The notes: a model not told the origin generated them from the letters alone. A stretch of DNA of 64,000 nucleotides from Streptomyces sp. NBC_01775 (GCF_035917675.1 NZ_CP109104.1:7812001-7876000); one strand, 5' to 3'. Counted from the first letter of the stretch, positions 1 through 8,596 are shown. Translations and numbers: made by a program.

Positions 1-34
1 GCCCCTCCTCTCTGAGGTGTCTGCTTTCAGGCCT

Positions 35-94
35 GGAATGCCTGGAGCCGGAATGCCTGGAGCCGGAATGCCTGGGTCCGGTATGCCTGGGTCC
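35..94. repeat. 15-bp tandem repeat, four copies
   Basis: Four head-to-tail copies of a 15-bp unit, GGAATGCCTGGAGCC, occur at 35-49, 50-64, 65-79 and 80-94. The first two copies are identical and the last two carry AG to GT or A to T changes. The array lies 3' of the leftward dTDP-glucose dehydratase gene and is not part of any convincing gene. The period is a multiple of three, so a coding origin cannot be fully excluded, but no frame around it looks like a protein gene. Confidence 0.85.
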
Positions 95-99
95 GGGCC

Positions 100-163
100 G
101 GGGGAGTGCGCCTTCGGGTTGGGGGAGTGCGCGTAGGGATCGGGGGAGCGCGCGGGGAAGTGC
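100..163. repeat. degenerate 21-bp tandem repeat
   Basis: Three imperfect units beginning GGGGGAGTGCGC or GGGGGAGCGCGC start at 100, 121 and 142, immediately after the 15-bp array. Together the two arrays fill most of the non-coding DNA between the window edge and the stop codon of the sugar dehydratase gene at 183. Confidence 0.7.
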
Positions 164-182
164 GCGGTGGGGCCGGTGCGGG

Positions 183-1175
183 TCACCGGGCGGCAGTCCG
201 CTCGGCGCGGCCCTTGACCAGCGGCTCCCACCAGCCGCGGTGCTGCCGGTACCAGTCCACGACGTCCGAGAGGCCGTCCGGGAACGGGGTGCGGGGCTCC
301 CAGCCCAGCTCCCCGGTGATCTTGCTGACGTCGACGGAGTAGCGCTCGTCGTGGGCCTTGCGGTCCGACACGTGCCGCACCCGGTCCTCGTCGGCCCCGC
401 ACAGCTTCAGCAGCCGCTCCGTCAGCTCGGCGTTGGTCAGCTCGGTGCCGCCGCCGATGTTGTAGATCTCTCCGGCGCGCCCGTCCACGGCCACCCGGTG
501 GACCGCGCGGCAGTGGTCGTCCACGTGCAGCCACTCGCGCACGTGATGGCCGTCGCCGTACAGCGGTACGTCCTTGCCGTCCAGCAGGTTGGTGATGAAC
601 AGCGGGATCAGCTTTTCCACGAACTGGTACGGGCCGTAGTTGTTGGAGCAGCGCGTTACGGAGATCTCCAGGCCGTGCGTGCGCCAGTGGACGCGGGCCA
701 CCAGGTCGCTGGACGCCTTGGAGGCGGCGTAGGGCGAGTTGGGCTCCAGCAAGGAGCGCTCGGTCGAGGAGCCGTGCGGCACCGAGCCGTAGACCTCGTC
801 GGTGGACACGTGCACCACGCGGCGCACCCCGGCGACGCGGCAGGCGTCCAGCAGCGTCTGAGTGCCCATCACATTGGTCGTCATGAACGCCGCCGCGCTG
901 TCCAGCGACCGGTCCACGTGCGACTCGGCCGCGAAGTGGACCACGATGTCGTGGCCGGGCAGCAGCTCGCGCAGCAGCTCTCCGTCGCAGATGTCGCCGC
1001 GTACGAAGGTGAGCCCGGGGTGCCCGTCGGGCAGGTTGGCCAGGTTTCCCGCGTACGTCAGCTTGTCCAGCACGGTCACCTGGGCGCCGGTGGTGCCGGG
1101 CAGGCGGTCGGCGAGCAGCTCGCGCACATAGTGGGAGCCGATGAAGCCCGCTCCGCCCGTGACAAAGAACCTCAT
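183..1175 (-). CDS. rmlB: dTDP-glucose 4,6-dehydratase
   Basis: Extended short-chain dehydrogenase of 330 residues that converts dTDP-glucose to dTDP-4-keto-6-deoxyglucose, the entry step to deoxysugars. The N-terminal Rossmann motif GGAGFIG is at residues 7-13. The family signature FAAESHVDRS is at about 81-90, the TDE triad residues are at 125-127, and the active-site YxxxK is Tyr149/Lys153. Its ATG overlaps the stop codon of the thymidylyltransferase gene (ATGA), so the two are translationally coupled. Length and motifs fit secondary-metabolite homologues of the OleE/AveBII kind. Function is secure from the family; the final sugar depends on genes left of the window. Confidence 0.95.
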   Translation of the reverse strand: MRFFVTGGAGFIGSHYVRELLADRLPGTTGAQVTVLDKLTYAGNLANLPDGHPGLTFVRGDICDGELLRELLPGHDIVVHFAAESHVDRSLDSAAAFMTTNVMGTQTLLDACRVAGVRRVVHVSTDEVYGSVPHGSSTERSLLEPNSPYAASKASSDLVARVHWRTHGLEISVTRCSNNYGPYQFVEKLIPLFITNLLDGKDVPLYGDGHHVREWLHVDDHCRAVHRVAVDGRAGEIYNIGGGTELTNAELTERLLKLCGADEDRVRHVSDRKAHDERYSVDVSKITGELGWEPRTPFPDGLSDVVDWYRQHRGWWEPLVKGRAERTAAR

Positions 1176-2239
1176 GCCGTTATCTCGATTCTGCTGTCGT
1201 CACCGATCAACAATCGGTGGGGCGCCGCTTCCCGGGTGCCCCTCCGCACCTCACCAGATTTGCCGATGATCGACCCGCGCAAGTCGCGAATGCCCTCCAC
1301 GGAGGCGCCCGCCATGAGGATGGAATCGCCGACCCCCGCACCGCGCAGCCGGCACCCGGGCCCGAGGGCGGTGTACGGGGCCACGTGGCTGTCCTCGACC
1401 AGCGTGCCGGCGCCGATGACGGCCGGCCCCTCCACACGCGAGCGGCGCACCACGGCGCCCTCCTCGACGACCACGGGCCCGGACAGCCGCGAGTCCGCGT
1501 CGACGGTGCCGCTCAGCCGGGAGCCGAGGCCCGCCAGCAGGACCCGGTTGCAGTCCAGGAGGTCGGCCAGGGTCCCGGTGTCCTTCCAGTAGCCGGTGTA
1601 CGGCTTGGCCCGCACGGTGTGGCCCTGGCCGACCAGCCACTGGACGGCGTCGGTGATCTCCAGCTCGCCGCGGGCGCTCGGCCCGATGGCGGCGACCGCC
1701 TCGTGGATGGCGGAGGTGAACACGTAGGCGCCCGTCACTGCCATGTCGCCGCGCGGGTCGGAGGGCTTCTCCCACAGGGCGGTGACCCGGCCGGTCTCGT
1801 CCAGCTCGGCGATGCCGTACTGGGAGGGGTCCTCGACCTTGCTCACCACCAGCTGGGCCGCGGGCGAGTCCGCGTGGAAGGCCGCCAGGTGCGGCGCGAT
1901 GCCGTCGGCGAAAACGTTGTCGCCCAGGTACATCACGAAGTCGTCGTCGCCCAGGAAGGGGCGTGCGAGCAGCACGCAGTGCGCCAGCCCGCGCGGTGCG
2001 TCCTGGGACAGGAAGTCCACCGCCATCCCGAAGTCCGACCCGTCGCCCACCGCCTCCCGTATGGGGCCCCCGTGCCCGGCGACGATGAGGCAGGTGTGCG
2101 TCACGCCCGCCGCGCGCAGGGCATCCAGGGCGTGGAAGAGCACGGGCCTGTTGGCGACGGGGACGAGCTGCTTGGGAGTGCTGTGGCTGAAGGGGCGCAG
2201 CCGGGTGCCGTGGCCGCCCGCGAGCACGAGCGCCTTCAC
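1172..2239 (-). CDS. rmlA: glucose-1-phosphate thymidylyltransferase, long form
   Basis: Protein of 355 residues that makes dTDP-glucose from dTTP and glucose-1-phosphate. The N-terminus carries the nucleotidyltransferase motif LAGGHGTRLRPFSHSTPKQL. The C-terminal ~100 residues form a hexapeptide-repeat-like left-handed helix (SRLSGPVVVEEGAVV and following), the hallmark of the long antibiotic-cluster type (StrD, AveBIII) rather than the ~290-residue housekeeping RmlA. The start is the GTG at 2239, which overlaps the stop of the glycosyltransferase gene as GTGA and has GGAGG five bases upstream. An open frame extends further upstream but runs antisense through the glycosyltransferase gene and is not real. 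Confidence 0.94.
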   Translation of the reverse strand: MKALVLAGGHGTRLRPFSHSTPKQLVPVANRPVLFHALDALRAAGVTHTCLIVAGHGGPIREAVGDGSDFGMAVDFLSQDAPRGLAHCVLLARPFLGDDDFVMYLGDNVFADGIAPHLAAFHADSPAAQLVVSKVEDPSQYGIAELDETGRVTALWEKPSDPRGDMAVTGAYVFTSAIHEAVAAIGPSARGELEITDAVQWLVGQGHTVRAKPYTGYWKDTGTLADLLDCNRVLLAGLGSRLSGTVDADSRLSGPVVVEEGAVVRRSRVEGPAVIGAGTLVEDSHVAPYTALGPGCRLRGAGVGDSILMAGASVEGIRDLRGSIIGKSGEVRRGTREAAPHRLLIGDDSRIEITA

Positions 2240-3462
2240 GACGACCTCCGGTTCCCGGCCAGCTTCTCCAGCGTCCGCACCACATCGGCGGGGCCGGGCT
2301 GAGCGGCGATCTCGTCGCGCACCGCGAGCGCGGCCCGCCGCCAGCTCCCGTCCGCGAGCATGTCCGCGACGGATGCCGCGATCCGCTCGGGCTCGACGGG
2401 CCGCGACGCGTGCCGGATTCCGGCGCCCGCCGCCGCGAGCCAGTCGGCGTTGACGTTGTGTACCGGGTCCAGCGGCAGCAGCACCTGCGGTACCCCGCAG
2501 GCGGCGATGGTCAGCACCGTGCCGGTGCCGCCGTGGTTGACAGCGGCGGCGCAGGAGGGGATCACCAGGTGTAATGGCAGCTCCTCCACCACCCGCACCC
2601 CCTCGGGCACCGGGCCGAAGCTGTCCCGGTCGCTGGCCTTGACGGTCGCCACCACCTCGGCTCCCGCCTCGCTCAGCGCCTGGGCCACGGCCGCCGCCGG
2701 GTAGGCGCGCTCGCCCGAGGTCGCCGTGTGGGACATGCTCCACGAGACGCACACCCGGGGCCGCTCGGCGGGCTCGCGCAGCCAGTCCGGCGTGCTGCCG
2801 GGCCCGTTGTAGGGGATGTGGCGCATGCCGAGCCGGTCGGGTACGGGCACCGTGCCCAGGCCCGGCGGGCACGGGTCGACGGTGGCCACCGCGTACGAGG
2901 CACGCGCCTCGACGCCGAACCTGTCGAACAGCGCGTGCAGCGCAGCGGGCCACTCCGCCACCGGCAGCCCACAGCCCGGCCAGTGTGTGGCCGTGGACGG
3001 CAGCGGGCCCCACATGTGGTGCACCAGCGGGACGTCCACCGCCCCGGCGACCAGCGCTCCGGCCAGCATCACCGGGTCGCTGACGACCAGGTCGGGCCGC
3101 CAGGTGCGCGCGAACCCGACCAGGTCATCGGCCACTTCGGCCGTGGTGTTCGCCAGCGCGGCCTGGCGCGTCTGAAGGAACCTGCGCTCCACCTCCGGGG
3201 GCATCGCCTCCAGGGTGCCGAAGTCGGTGAAGTTCTTGCCGGTCTCCCTGCGCAGCTCCTCGACCGACTCCCGGATGCCCGGCAGCGCCTCTTCGGAGCC
3301 GGAAACCGGGACCGCCGTCAGGCCGGAGGCGCCGATGGCCTCCAGCAGCGAGGGACGCCCCGCTATGCGTACCTCGTGCCCGGCCAGGCGCAGCGCCCAG
3401 GCGAGCGGAACCATCGCGTAGTAGTGGCTCGGCAGAGCCACCGGAAGGAAAAGGACGCGCAC
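2236..3462 (-). CDS. GT1-like glycosyltransferase
   Basis: Protein of 408 residues with the GT-B fold pattern of antibiotic glycosyltransferases. The N-terminus MRVLFLPVALPSHYYAMVPL is the acceptor-side beta strand and loop. Near residue 308 is the nucleotide-sugar motif NHGGTGT, followed by ACGVPQVLLPLDPVHNVNA. It resembles the family that attaches dTDP-deoxysugars to polyketide aglycones, some members of which need a P450-like activator protein; no such partner is visible here. It sits between the C-methyltransferase and the thymidylyltransferase in one leftward operon. The sugar donor is inferred to be the C-methylated deoxysugar of this cluster; the acceptor is unknown. Confidence 0.9.
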   Translation of the reverse strand: MRVLFLPVALPSHYYAMVPLAWALRLAGHEVRIAGRPSLLEAIGASGLTAVPVSGSEEALPGIRESVEELRRETGKNFTDFGTLEAMPPEVERRFLQTRQAALANTTAEVADDLVGFARTWRPDLVVSDPVMLAGALVAGAVDVPLVHHMWGPLPSTATHWPGCGLPVAEWPAALHALFDRFGVEARASYAVATVDPCPPGLGTVPVPDRLGMRHIPYNGPGSTPDWLREPAERPRVCVSWSMSHTATSGERAYPAAAVAQALSEAGAEVVATVKASDRDSFGPVPEGVRVVEELPLHLVIPSCAAAVNHGGTGTVLTIAACGVPQVLLPLDPVHNVNADWLAAAGAGIRHASRPVEPERIAASVADMLADGSWRRAALAVRDEIAAQPGPADVVRTLEKLAGNRRSS

Positions 3463-3513
3463 GACTACTCCGTTGCCGCCGTTGGTGGACGGCCCGCCCG
3501 TTGGCGGGCTCGC

Positions 3514-4788
3514 TCAGTTCGCCGAGCGGGCGGTCACGACCCGGGGACGTGGGATGGGCACGATGAACCGGCCGCCCGACTCCAGGTAGTCCCGCTCCTT
3601 GCGGAGGATCTCCTCCGAGTAATTCCAAGCCAGCAGCAAGTAGTAGTCCGGCGGGTGTTCCTCGCCGTACGCGGGGGAACGCACCGGCACATGGGTGCCG
3701 GGCAGTACCTTGCCCTGCTTGAGTTCGGTGGTGTCCGTGCAGAATTCCACCTGGTCGTTGCTCAAGCCGCAAGTGGTAAGCAGGGTGTTGCCCTTGGCCG
3801 GGGCGCCGTAGCCCGCGATGGTCCTGCCCTCGGCCCGCAGCTCGCCCACGAGCCGGGTCAGCGTGTGGCGGGTCTCTTCCACGGTCTGCGCGAAGCCGGT
3901 GTACATCGCGTCCTCGTGGAGCCCCGCGCGCTGCTCCTTCTCCCGCATCTGGTCGACCACCGGGCGCGTGGGCCAGGGGCCGTCCTGGTGGCCGACGAAG
4001 ACCAGGATCGAGCCGCCGTGCACGCCCAGGTGTTCGACGTCCACCACGCGCAGGCCGTGCCGGGCGAAGAAGGTGGCCAGGGTGTCGACCATGAAGTACG
4101 ACAGGTGCTCGTGGTAGATGGTGTCGAACTCGTTCCGCTCCAGCATGTCCAGCGCGTACGGCACCTCGATGGCGAAGACCCCGTCGGACCGCAGGAGGCG
4201 CCGCACGCCGGCCGCGACATCGGCGATGTCGTCGATGTGCGCGAAGACATGGCGGCCCAGCACCAGCCTGGCCGGGCCGTGCTCCTCCCTGATCCGCTCC
4301 CCGCTCGTGGCGGAGAAGAAGTCCGGGAGGGTGGGGACGCCCCGCTCGGTGGCGACGGCCGCCAAGGCGCGCGCCGGGTCCACACCCAGGACCCGCATAC
4401 GGTCGTCCTGGAACGCGGCGAGCTGTTCGCCCGTGTTGCTTCCCATTTCGACCACGAGAGAGCCGGCCGGAATGCCGAAGCGCTCCTCGCACAGGTCGGC
4501 GACGCGGCGCATGTGCCGCCTCATCGTGTCCGAGGGGGAGGTGACGTACAGATACTCCCGGAAGAGCACGGCCGGATCGACGACATGGGTGAGGCTCAGC
4601 AGCCGGCAGTCGCGGCAGGAGACCACTGCGAGGGGGAAGCGGGGCTCGTCCTCGTAGGAAAGCCCCTGCTCCAGAAATCCGTTCGCCAAAGGCACTTGGC
4701 CGAGCGAGACGACGTTCTGCCAGTCCGTGGAACCGCACGCCCGGCACTCACGGATCTGCTGCGCCCAGGATTCCTTGTTGTTGTCCAT
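3514..4788 (-). CDS. NDP-hexose C-methyltransferase
   Basis: Protein of 424 residues with the three-part layout of sugar C-3 methyltransferases such as TylC3 and EryBIII. It has an N-terminal zinc site made by Cys15-x2-Cys18 and Cys58-x2-Cys61, a central SAM-binding Rossmann domain starting with VVEMGSNTGE near residue 108, and a C-terminal domain containing GYGAPAKGNTLL. These enzymes add a methyl group next to a keto group on an NDP-keto-deoxysugar, giving branched sugars. It lies upstream of the glycosyltransferase, 51 bp apart, in the same orientation. Family assignment is strong; the exact position methylated is inferred. Confidence 0.9.
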   Translation of the reverse strand: MDNNKESWAQQIRECRACGSTDWQNVVSLGQVPLANGFLEQGLSYEDEPRFPLAVVSCRDCRLLSLTHVVDPAVLFREYLYVTSPSDTMRRHMRRVADLCEERFGIPAGSLVVEMGSNTGEQLAAFQDDRMRVLGVDPARALAAVATERGVPTLPDFFSATSGERIREEHGPARLVLGRHVFAHIDDIADVAAGVRRLLRSDGVFAIEVPYALDMLERNEFDTIYHEHLSYFMVDTLATFFARHGLRVVDVEHLGVHGGSILVFVGHQDGPWPTRPVVDQMREKEQRAGLHEDAMYTGFAQTVEETRHTLTRLVGELRAEGRTIAGYGAPAKGNTLLTTCGLSNDQVEFCTDTTELKQGKVLPGTHVPVRSPAYGEEHPPDYYLLLAWNYSEEILRKERDYLESGGRFIVPIPRPRVVTARSAN

Positions 4789-4849
4789 CCGACGCCTTTC
4801 TGAACACCTGCGTGACGCAGTTGGTGGTGGGGGGAAAGAGGCCGGGCTC

Positions 4850-5896
4850 TCAGCGTCGGGCCCAGTCCGGAATGTCGTTGATCTTGAAGACGGCGGCGGA
4901 AATGGTGACGCCCGGCGCGACGCCGAACATCAGCACGTGATCGCCCGCCGACAGCTGCCCCGTGGACAGCAGATGCGCCAGGGAGAAGAACTGGTCCCCG
5001 GCGCCGGTGTGGCCGATGGTGCGCCCGTACTCCCAGGTGGAGCGGGACAGCGGGAGGCCGAGCGCGGTCAGGAAGCCCACCTCGGTCTGCTCCTTGGAGG
5101 CGTTGTTGGGCATCACCCAGGCGACCTCGTCCAGCGTCGTCCCGGCCTCCTCCAGCGCCTGGCCGACACAGTCGACCAGCGTCTTCTGGATCTTGAACAG
5201 GGCGAGTGAGCCCAGACCTTCCGTCACGACCTTCTGCTTGAACGCGTCGATCCGGGAGGCGAAGTTCAGCGGCCGGCCCGTGGTCACCGTCGGGGGGAAG
5301 AGCGGCTCGCCGCAGCGGTGCAGCTCCTCGGCCTCCGGGATGGTCGACATGGTCAGCGAGACCAGCTCGGCGAAGCCCGGCCCCTGGGTGAGCGTCAGCG
5401 CGCAGGCACCGTCACCCATGATGAACTCGGCGCTCTGGCGCCAGCGATCCAGCAGCGGCGTGCCGTAGTTGTCGCTGGTCACCAGCAGTGCCGCCGCGTC
5501 GTCCGCGCCGGCCGCGAGGTGGCTGACGGCCAGGCGCAGCGCGCTGAACATGCCCGTACATCCGTGCTTCAGCTCCACCGCCAGCGCGTCGTCCATCGCC
5601 AGCTGCCGCTGGAGGTGGTATTGCGGATGCCAGCCTTCCGGGCCCTGGTGCCAGCAGTCCGGGTAGAGCAGCAGGTCGATCGATCCGGGGGTCAGCGCCG
5701 AGCGGTCGAACGCCTGTCGGGCGGCGCGCAGCCCCATCTCCGGCGCCTCGATGTCCCCGGCGACCCCCGCTGAGAGCCAGCCTCCGGCCGCCGCCTCCTC
5801 GGCCGGGTACCAGCCCTGTGCGACGGCTTCGCCGACACTCACCGGCTCGGGCAGAAACGTGCCGAGGCTTTCTACATAAACGTCGCGGATCCGCAC
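4850..5896 (-). CDS. KAS III-like acyltransferase A
   Basis: Protein of 348 residues with the thiolase fold of FabH but altered active-site residues. The nucleophile is Cys113 in HGCTGMFSAL. The normal HQAN segment reads PNNAS (His to Asn) and the normal GN loop reads GHTGAGDQ (Asn to His). The same pattern is recalled from CerJ/ChlB3-type enzymes, which move acyl groups between carrier proteins or onto sugar and other hydroxyls instead of forming C-C bonds. It is a paralogue of the gene at 7507-8550. It reads away from the ACP gene and probably opens the leftward sugar operon. Either carrier-to-carrier transfer or final ester formation on the sugar is possible. Confidence 0.88.
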   Translation of the reverse strand: MRIRDVYVESLGTFLPEPVSVGEAVAQGWYPAEEAAAGGWLSAGVAGDIEAPEMGLRAARQAFDRSALTPGSIDLLLYPDCWHQGPEGWHPQYHLQRQLAMDDALAVELKHGCTGMFSALRLAVSHLAAGADDAAALLVTSDNYGTPLLDRWRQSAEFIMGDGACALTLTQGPGFAELVSLTMSTIPEAEELHRCGEPLFPPTVTTGRPLNFASRIDAFKQKVVTEGLGSLALFKIQKTLVDCVGQALEEAGTTLDEVAWVMPNNASKEQTEVGFLTALGLPLSRSTWEYGRTIGHTGAGDQFFSLAHLLSTGQLSAGDHVLMFGVAPGVTISAAVFKINDIPDWARR

Positions 5897-5953
5897 CGCC
5901 GCCTCCTCTTTCGGGCCATGGGTTCGCAGAACCCCTCGAAGTCTTCACGGCGA

Positions 5954-6092
5954 TTCTTAAGGCTCACTTGTCTCAGCCTGTGCCGACGCCAGTACCGCGC
6001 AGCCGGGAGTGAAAACAGTGCTCGCGCTCGTGACCCCGGTCGCGAATCAGCGCTCCCGGCTGCGAAAGAGAAGCGTTAGCCGCTCTTAAGGC
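5954..6092. promoter_or_regulatory. divergent promoter region with long inverted repeat
   Basis: The 262-bp gap between the two divergent arms of the cluster holds a perfect 12-bp inverted repeat, CGCAGCCGGGAG at 5998-6009 and CTCCCGGCTGCG at 6053-6064, 43 bp apart. Two copies of TCTTAAGGC lie at 5955-5963 and 6084-6092, flanking it in direct orientation. The position suggests a shared operator or activator site for both operons; the regulator is not in the window. Confidence 0.5.
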
Positions 6093-6158
6093 GCATGGCG
6101 AACAGTGATCCCGTCGCGGGCCCTTCGGCCCCTCATTCCGGACAGCCGTAGGAGCCTC

Positions 6159-6455
6159 ATGGCAGACACCGCAACCGAAAGCGCCGTGGCCGGGAAACTG
6201 ATCGCCTTCATGCGCGAGCGGTTCATTCCCGAGGAATTCCGCGAGAGTTTCGACGAGGACACCAAACTGCTCGAACTGGGCGTGCTCGACTCGCTCAACG
6301 CGGCGCGCCTGCTGAACTTCATCAGAAGCGAGCTGGGCGTCGGCCTGCCCTCCTCCGCCATCGACAGCGACACCTTCCAGGACGTACGGCACCTCGCCGC
6401 CGCCGTCTGCGCCGTCCCTCCGGCTCCGGCCGCGACGAAGGAGAGCCGGACGTGA
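6159..6455 (+). CDS. discrete acyl carrier protein
   Basis: Free-standing acyl carrier protein of 98 residues. The phosphopantetheine site is the serine in LGVLDSLNAARLL. The start is the ATG at 6159, placed seven bases after the ribosome site AGGAG; an in-frame ATG at 6105 would add 18 arginine/proline-rich residues and lacks a ribosome site. The gene overlaps the methyltransferase start as GTGA. In chlorothricin-type pathways a free ACP receives the aromatic acid from the PKS, carries it through tailoring and presents it to a second acyltransferase. That role is inferred here from the same gene set: ACP, methyltransferase, two KAS III-like enzymes and PKS. Confidence 0.92.
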   Translation: MADTATESAVAGKLIAFMRERFIPEEFRESFDEDTKLLELGVLDSLNAARLLNFIRSELGVGLPSSAIDSDTFQDVRHLAAAVCAVPPAPAATKESRT

Positions 6456-7477
6456 TCGAGGACATCGAGCTTCTCCACACCGTCATCCACGGGACGACCG
6501 CCTTCGAATTCCTGCGCACCGGGCTCGAACTCGACCTGTTCGGGCACCTGGAGAAGCCGGGAGGCCTCGATCTGGCCGGGGTGGCCGGAGCCCTGGGCAC
6601 CGAGGAGCACGCCGCGCGGGTGCTGCTGCTCGGCCTGGCCTCGCTCCGGCTCGTCCACAAGGAGGGCGACACCTACCGCAACGCACCCCTCGCCCGCCGC
6701 TGTCTGCTGCGCGGCAGCCCCAACTACCTGGGCCCGCGCGTGGAGATGCAGCGCCACGTCACCAACCCCGGCATCGGCGACCTGCTGGAGTCCGTGCGCC
6801 AGGACACCAACGTCGGCCTGCGCCACCTGGCGGGCAGCGGCCCCACCCTCTACGACCGGCTCGCCGCCCATCCCGAGGTCCAGCGGGTCTACTACGAGAA
6901 CATGGGCGACGCCTCCAGCAAGACGTTCCCGCTGGTGGCCGAGACCTACGACTTCTCATCCGTGCGGCACGTCATCGACGTGGGCGGCGGCGAGGCCACC
7001 AACGCCCTCACGCTCGCCCGCGCCCACCCGCACCTGAAGGTCACCGTCTTCGACCTCGACGAGGCCCTCGGCCTGGCCGCCCGCAACATCAAGGACGCCG
7101 GGCTGGAGGACCGCGTGCACACCCACGCGGGCGACCTGTTCGCCGACCCGCTGCCCGAGGGCGCCGACGCCGTCCTCTTCAGCCACCTGTTCGAGAGCTG
7201 GTCGCTGGAGCGCAACACCGAGCTGCTGCGCAAGTGCCACCGCGCGCTGCCGCCCGGCGGTGCCGTCCTCGTCTACAGCTTCGTCTCCGACGACGACAAC
7301 ACAGGGCCGCTCTCGGCCGCGTTCATGTCCGCGTACTTCCTCGCGATCGCCACCGGCGAAGGCATGGTCTACTCCGGCCAGGACGTGCGCCGCTGTCTCG
7401 CGGACGCCGGATTCTCCCGCACCGAGCGCCACGACGGCGTGGGCTTCCAGCACGCGCTGATCGCCGGAATCAAATAG
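6452..7477 (+). CDS. SAM-dependent O-methyltransferase
   Basis: Protein of 341 residues of the plant-type/antibiotic O-methyltransferase family. A winged-helix dimerisation domain occupies about residues 10-110 and a SAM-binding domain follows, with motif I VIDVGGGEATNALTLA near residue 172. The acidic motif TVFDLDEA and the DLFADPLPEGADAVLFSHL segment are also family-typical. The start is a GTG overlapping the ACP stop. Coupling to the ACP suggests that it methylates a phenol of the aromatic acyl group while it is carrier-bound, giving an everninic- or O-methylorsellinic-like acid. The substrate is inferred, not shown. Confidence 0.88.
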   Translation: MIEDIELLHTVIHGTTAFEFLRTGLELDLFGHLEKPGGLDLAGVAGALGTEEHAARVLLLGLASLRLVHKEGDTYRNAPLARRCLLRGSPNYLGPRVEMQRHVTNPGIGDLLESVRQDTNVGLRHLAGSGPTLYDRLAAHPEVQRVYYENMGDASSKTFPLVAETYDFSSVRHVIDVGGGEATNALTLARAHPHLKVTVFDLDEALGLAARNIKDAGLEDRVHTHAGDLFADPLPEGADAVLFSHLFESWSLERNTELLRKCHRALPPGGAVLVYSFVSDDDNTGPLSAAFMSAYFLAIATGEGMVYSGQDVRRCLADAGFSRTERHDGVGFQHALIAGIK

Positions 7478-7506
7478 CCACGCCCGCCCGCGAAGGACAC
7501 CCCGCC

Positions 7507-8550
7507 ATGCGCGTATCCGACCTTTTCATCAGCGGCCTGGGCACCTATCTGCCCGAGACGGTCAGCGTCGAACAAGCCGTGGCCCAGGGCCTGTATCCGG
7601 AGCTGGAGGCCGAACTCCACGAGCTGGAGGGCGCCGCCGTCGCCGGTGACACCCCGGCCCCCGAGATGGCGCTCTACGCCGCGCAGCACGCCTTCAAACG
7701 CTGCGGACGCCGCCCCAGCGACCTCGATCTGCTGCTGTACGTGGCCACCTGGCACCAGGGGCCCGAAGGCTGGCTGCCCCACTCCTACCTCCAGCGGCAC
7801 CTGACCGGCGGCGACCTGACGGCCTCGGAGATCCACCTGGGCTGCAACGGCATGTTCAGCGCGCTCGAACTCGCCGTCGGCCACCTGCGGGCCGAGCCAG
7901 GGCGGCGGGCCGCGCTGCTGGTCGCCGCCGACAACTACGGCACCCCCATGACCGACCGCTGGCGCATGGGCCCCGGCTACATCTGCGGAGACGCCGCCAG
8001 CGCCCTCGTCCTCACCAAGGACGAGGGCTTCGCCCAGCTCCTGGCCGTCCGCTCCGCGACGGTGCCCGAGGCCGAGGAACTGCACCGGGGGGCCGAACCG
8101 CTCTTCCCGCCGGGCATCCTCGACGGCCGAGGACTCGACTTCGGCAGGCGCAACGAGGAATACCGGCAGCAGTCCAGGGCCGGCGGCGGCGGAACCCTCG
8201 CCCTCTTCACGATCCAGCAGCGGCTCACCGAGGTCATCGACGCCACGCTGGAGGACGCGGGCCTCACCGTCGCCGACCTCACCCGGGTCGCCTTCATGAA
8301 CTACGCCCGCGACATCGTCGAACAGCGCTGCATGGTGCCCCTTGACCTGCCGCTGGAGAAGTCCACCTGGGAGTTCGGCCGCACCATCGGCCACTGCGGG
8401 GCCAGCGACCAGATCCTGTCGCTGGACCACCTGGTGACCACCGGCCGGCTCGGCGCCGGCGACCACATGCTGCTGCTCGGCACCGGCCCCGGGGTCACCC
8501 TCTCGTGTGCCGTCGTGAAGGTGCTCAGCGCACCGCCCTGGGCGGAATGA
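7507..8550 (+). CDS. KAS III-like acyltransferase B
   Basis: Protein of 347 residues, clearly a paralogue of the 4850-5896 product (shared LGTxLPExVSVxxAVAQG start and TWHQGPEGW-type segment). The nucleophile is Cys113 in LGCNGMFSAL. The FabH HQAN motif is replaced by NYAR and the GN loop by GHCGASDQ, so His and Asn have swapped places as in enzyme A. The start at 7507 is 29 bp after the methyltransferase stop; longer upstream frames overlap that gene and are rejected. One of the two paralogues probably moves the aromatic acid from the PKS to the free ACP, and the other moves it to the final hydroxyl. Confidence 0.88.
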   Translation: MRVSDLFISGLGTYLPETVSVEQAVAQGLYPELEAELHELEGAAVAGDTPAPEMALYAAQHAFKRCGRRPSDLDLLLYVATWHQGPEGWLPHSYLQRHLTGGDLTASEIHLGCNGMFSALELAVGHLRAEPGRRAALLVAADNYGTPMTDRWRMGPGYICGDAASALVLTKDEGFAQLLAVRSATVPEAEELHRGAEPLFPPGILDGRGLDFGRRNEEYRQQSRAGGGGTLALFTIQQRLTEVIDATLEDAGLTVADLTRVAFMNYARDIVEQRCMVPLDLPLEKSTWEFGRTIGHCGASDQILSLDHLVTTGRLGAGDHMLLLGTGPGVTLSCAVVKVLSAPPWAE

Positions 8551-8596
8551 CCCACGCCCGGCACCGGGCGTCCGAGAACCGAAAGGAATGACGTCG

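Noticed and set aside
35..163. CRISPR array
   Set aside because: The repeats are contiguous 15- and 21-bp units without unique spacers, and there are no cas genes.
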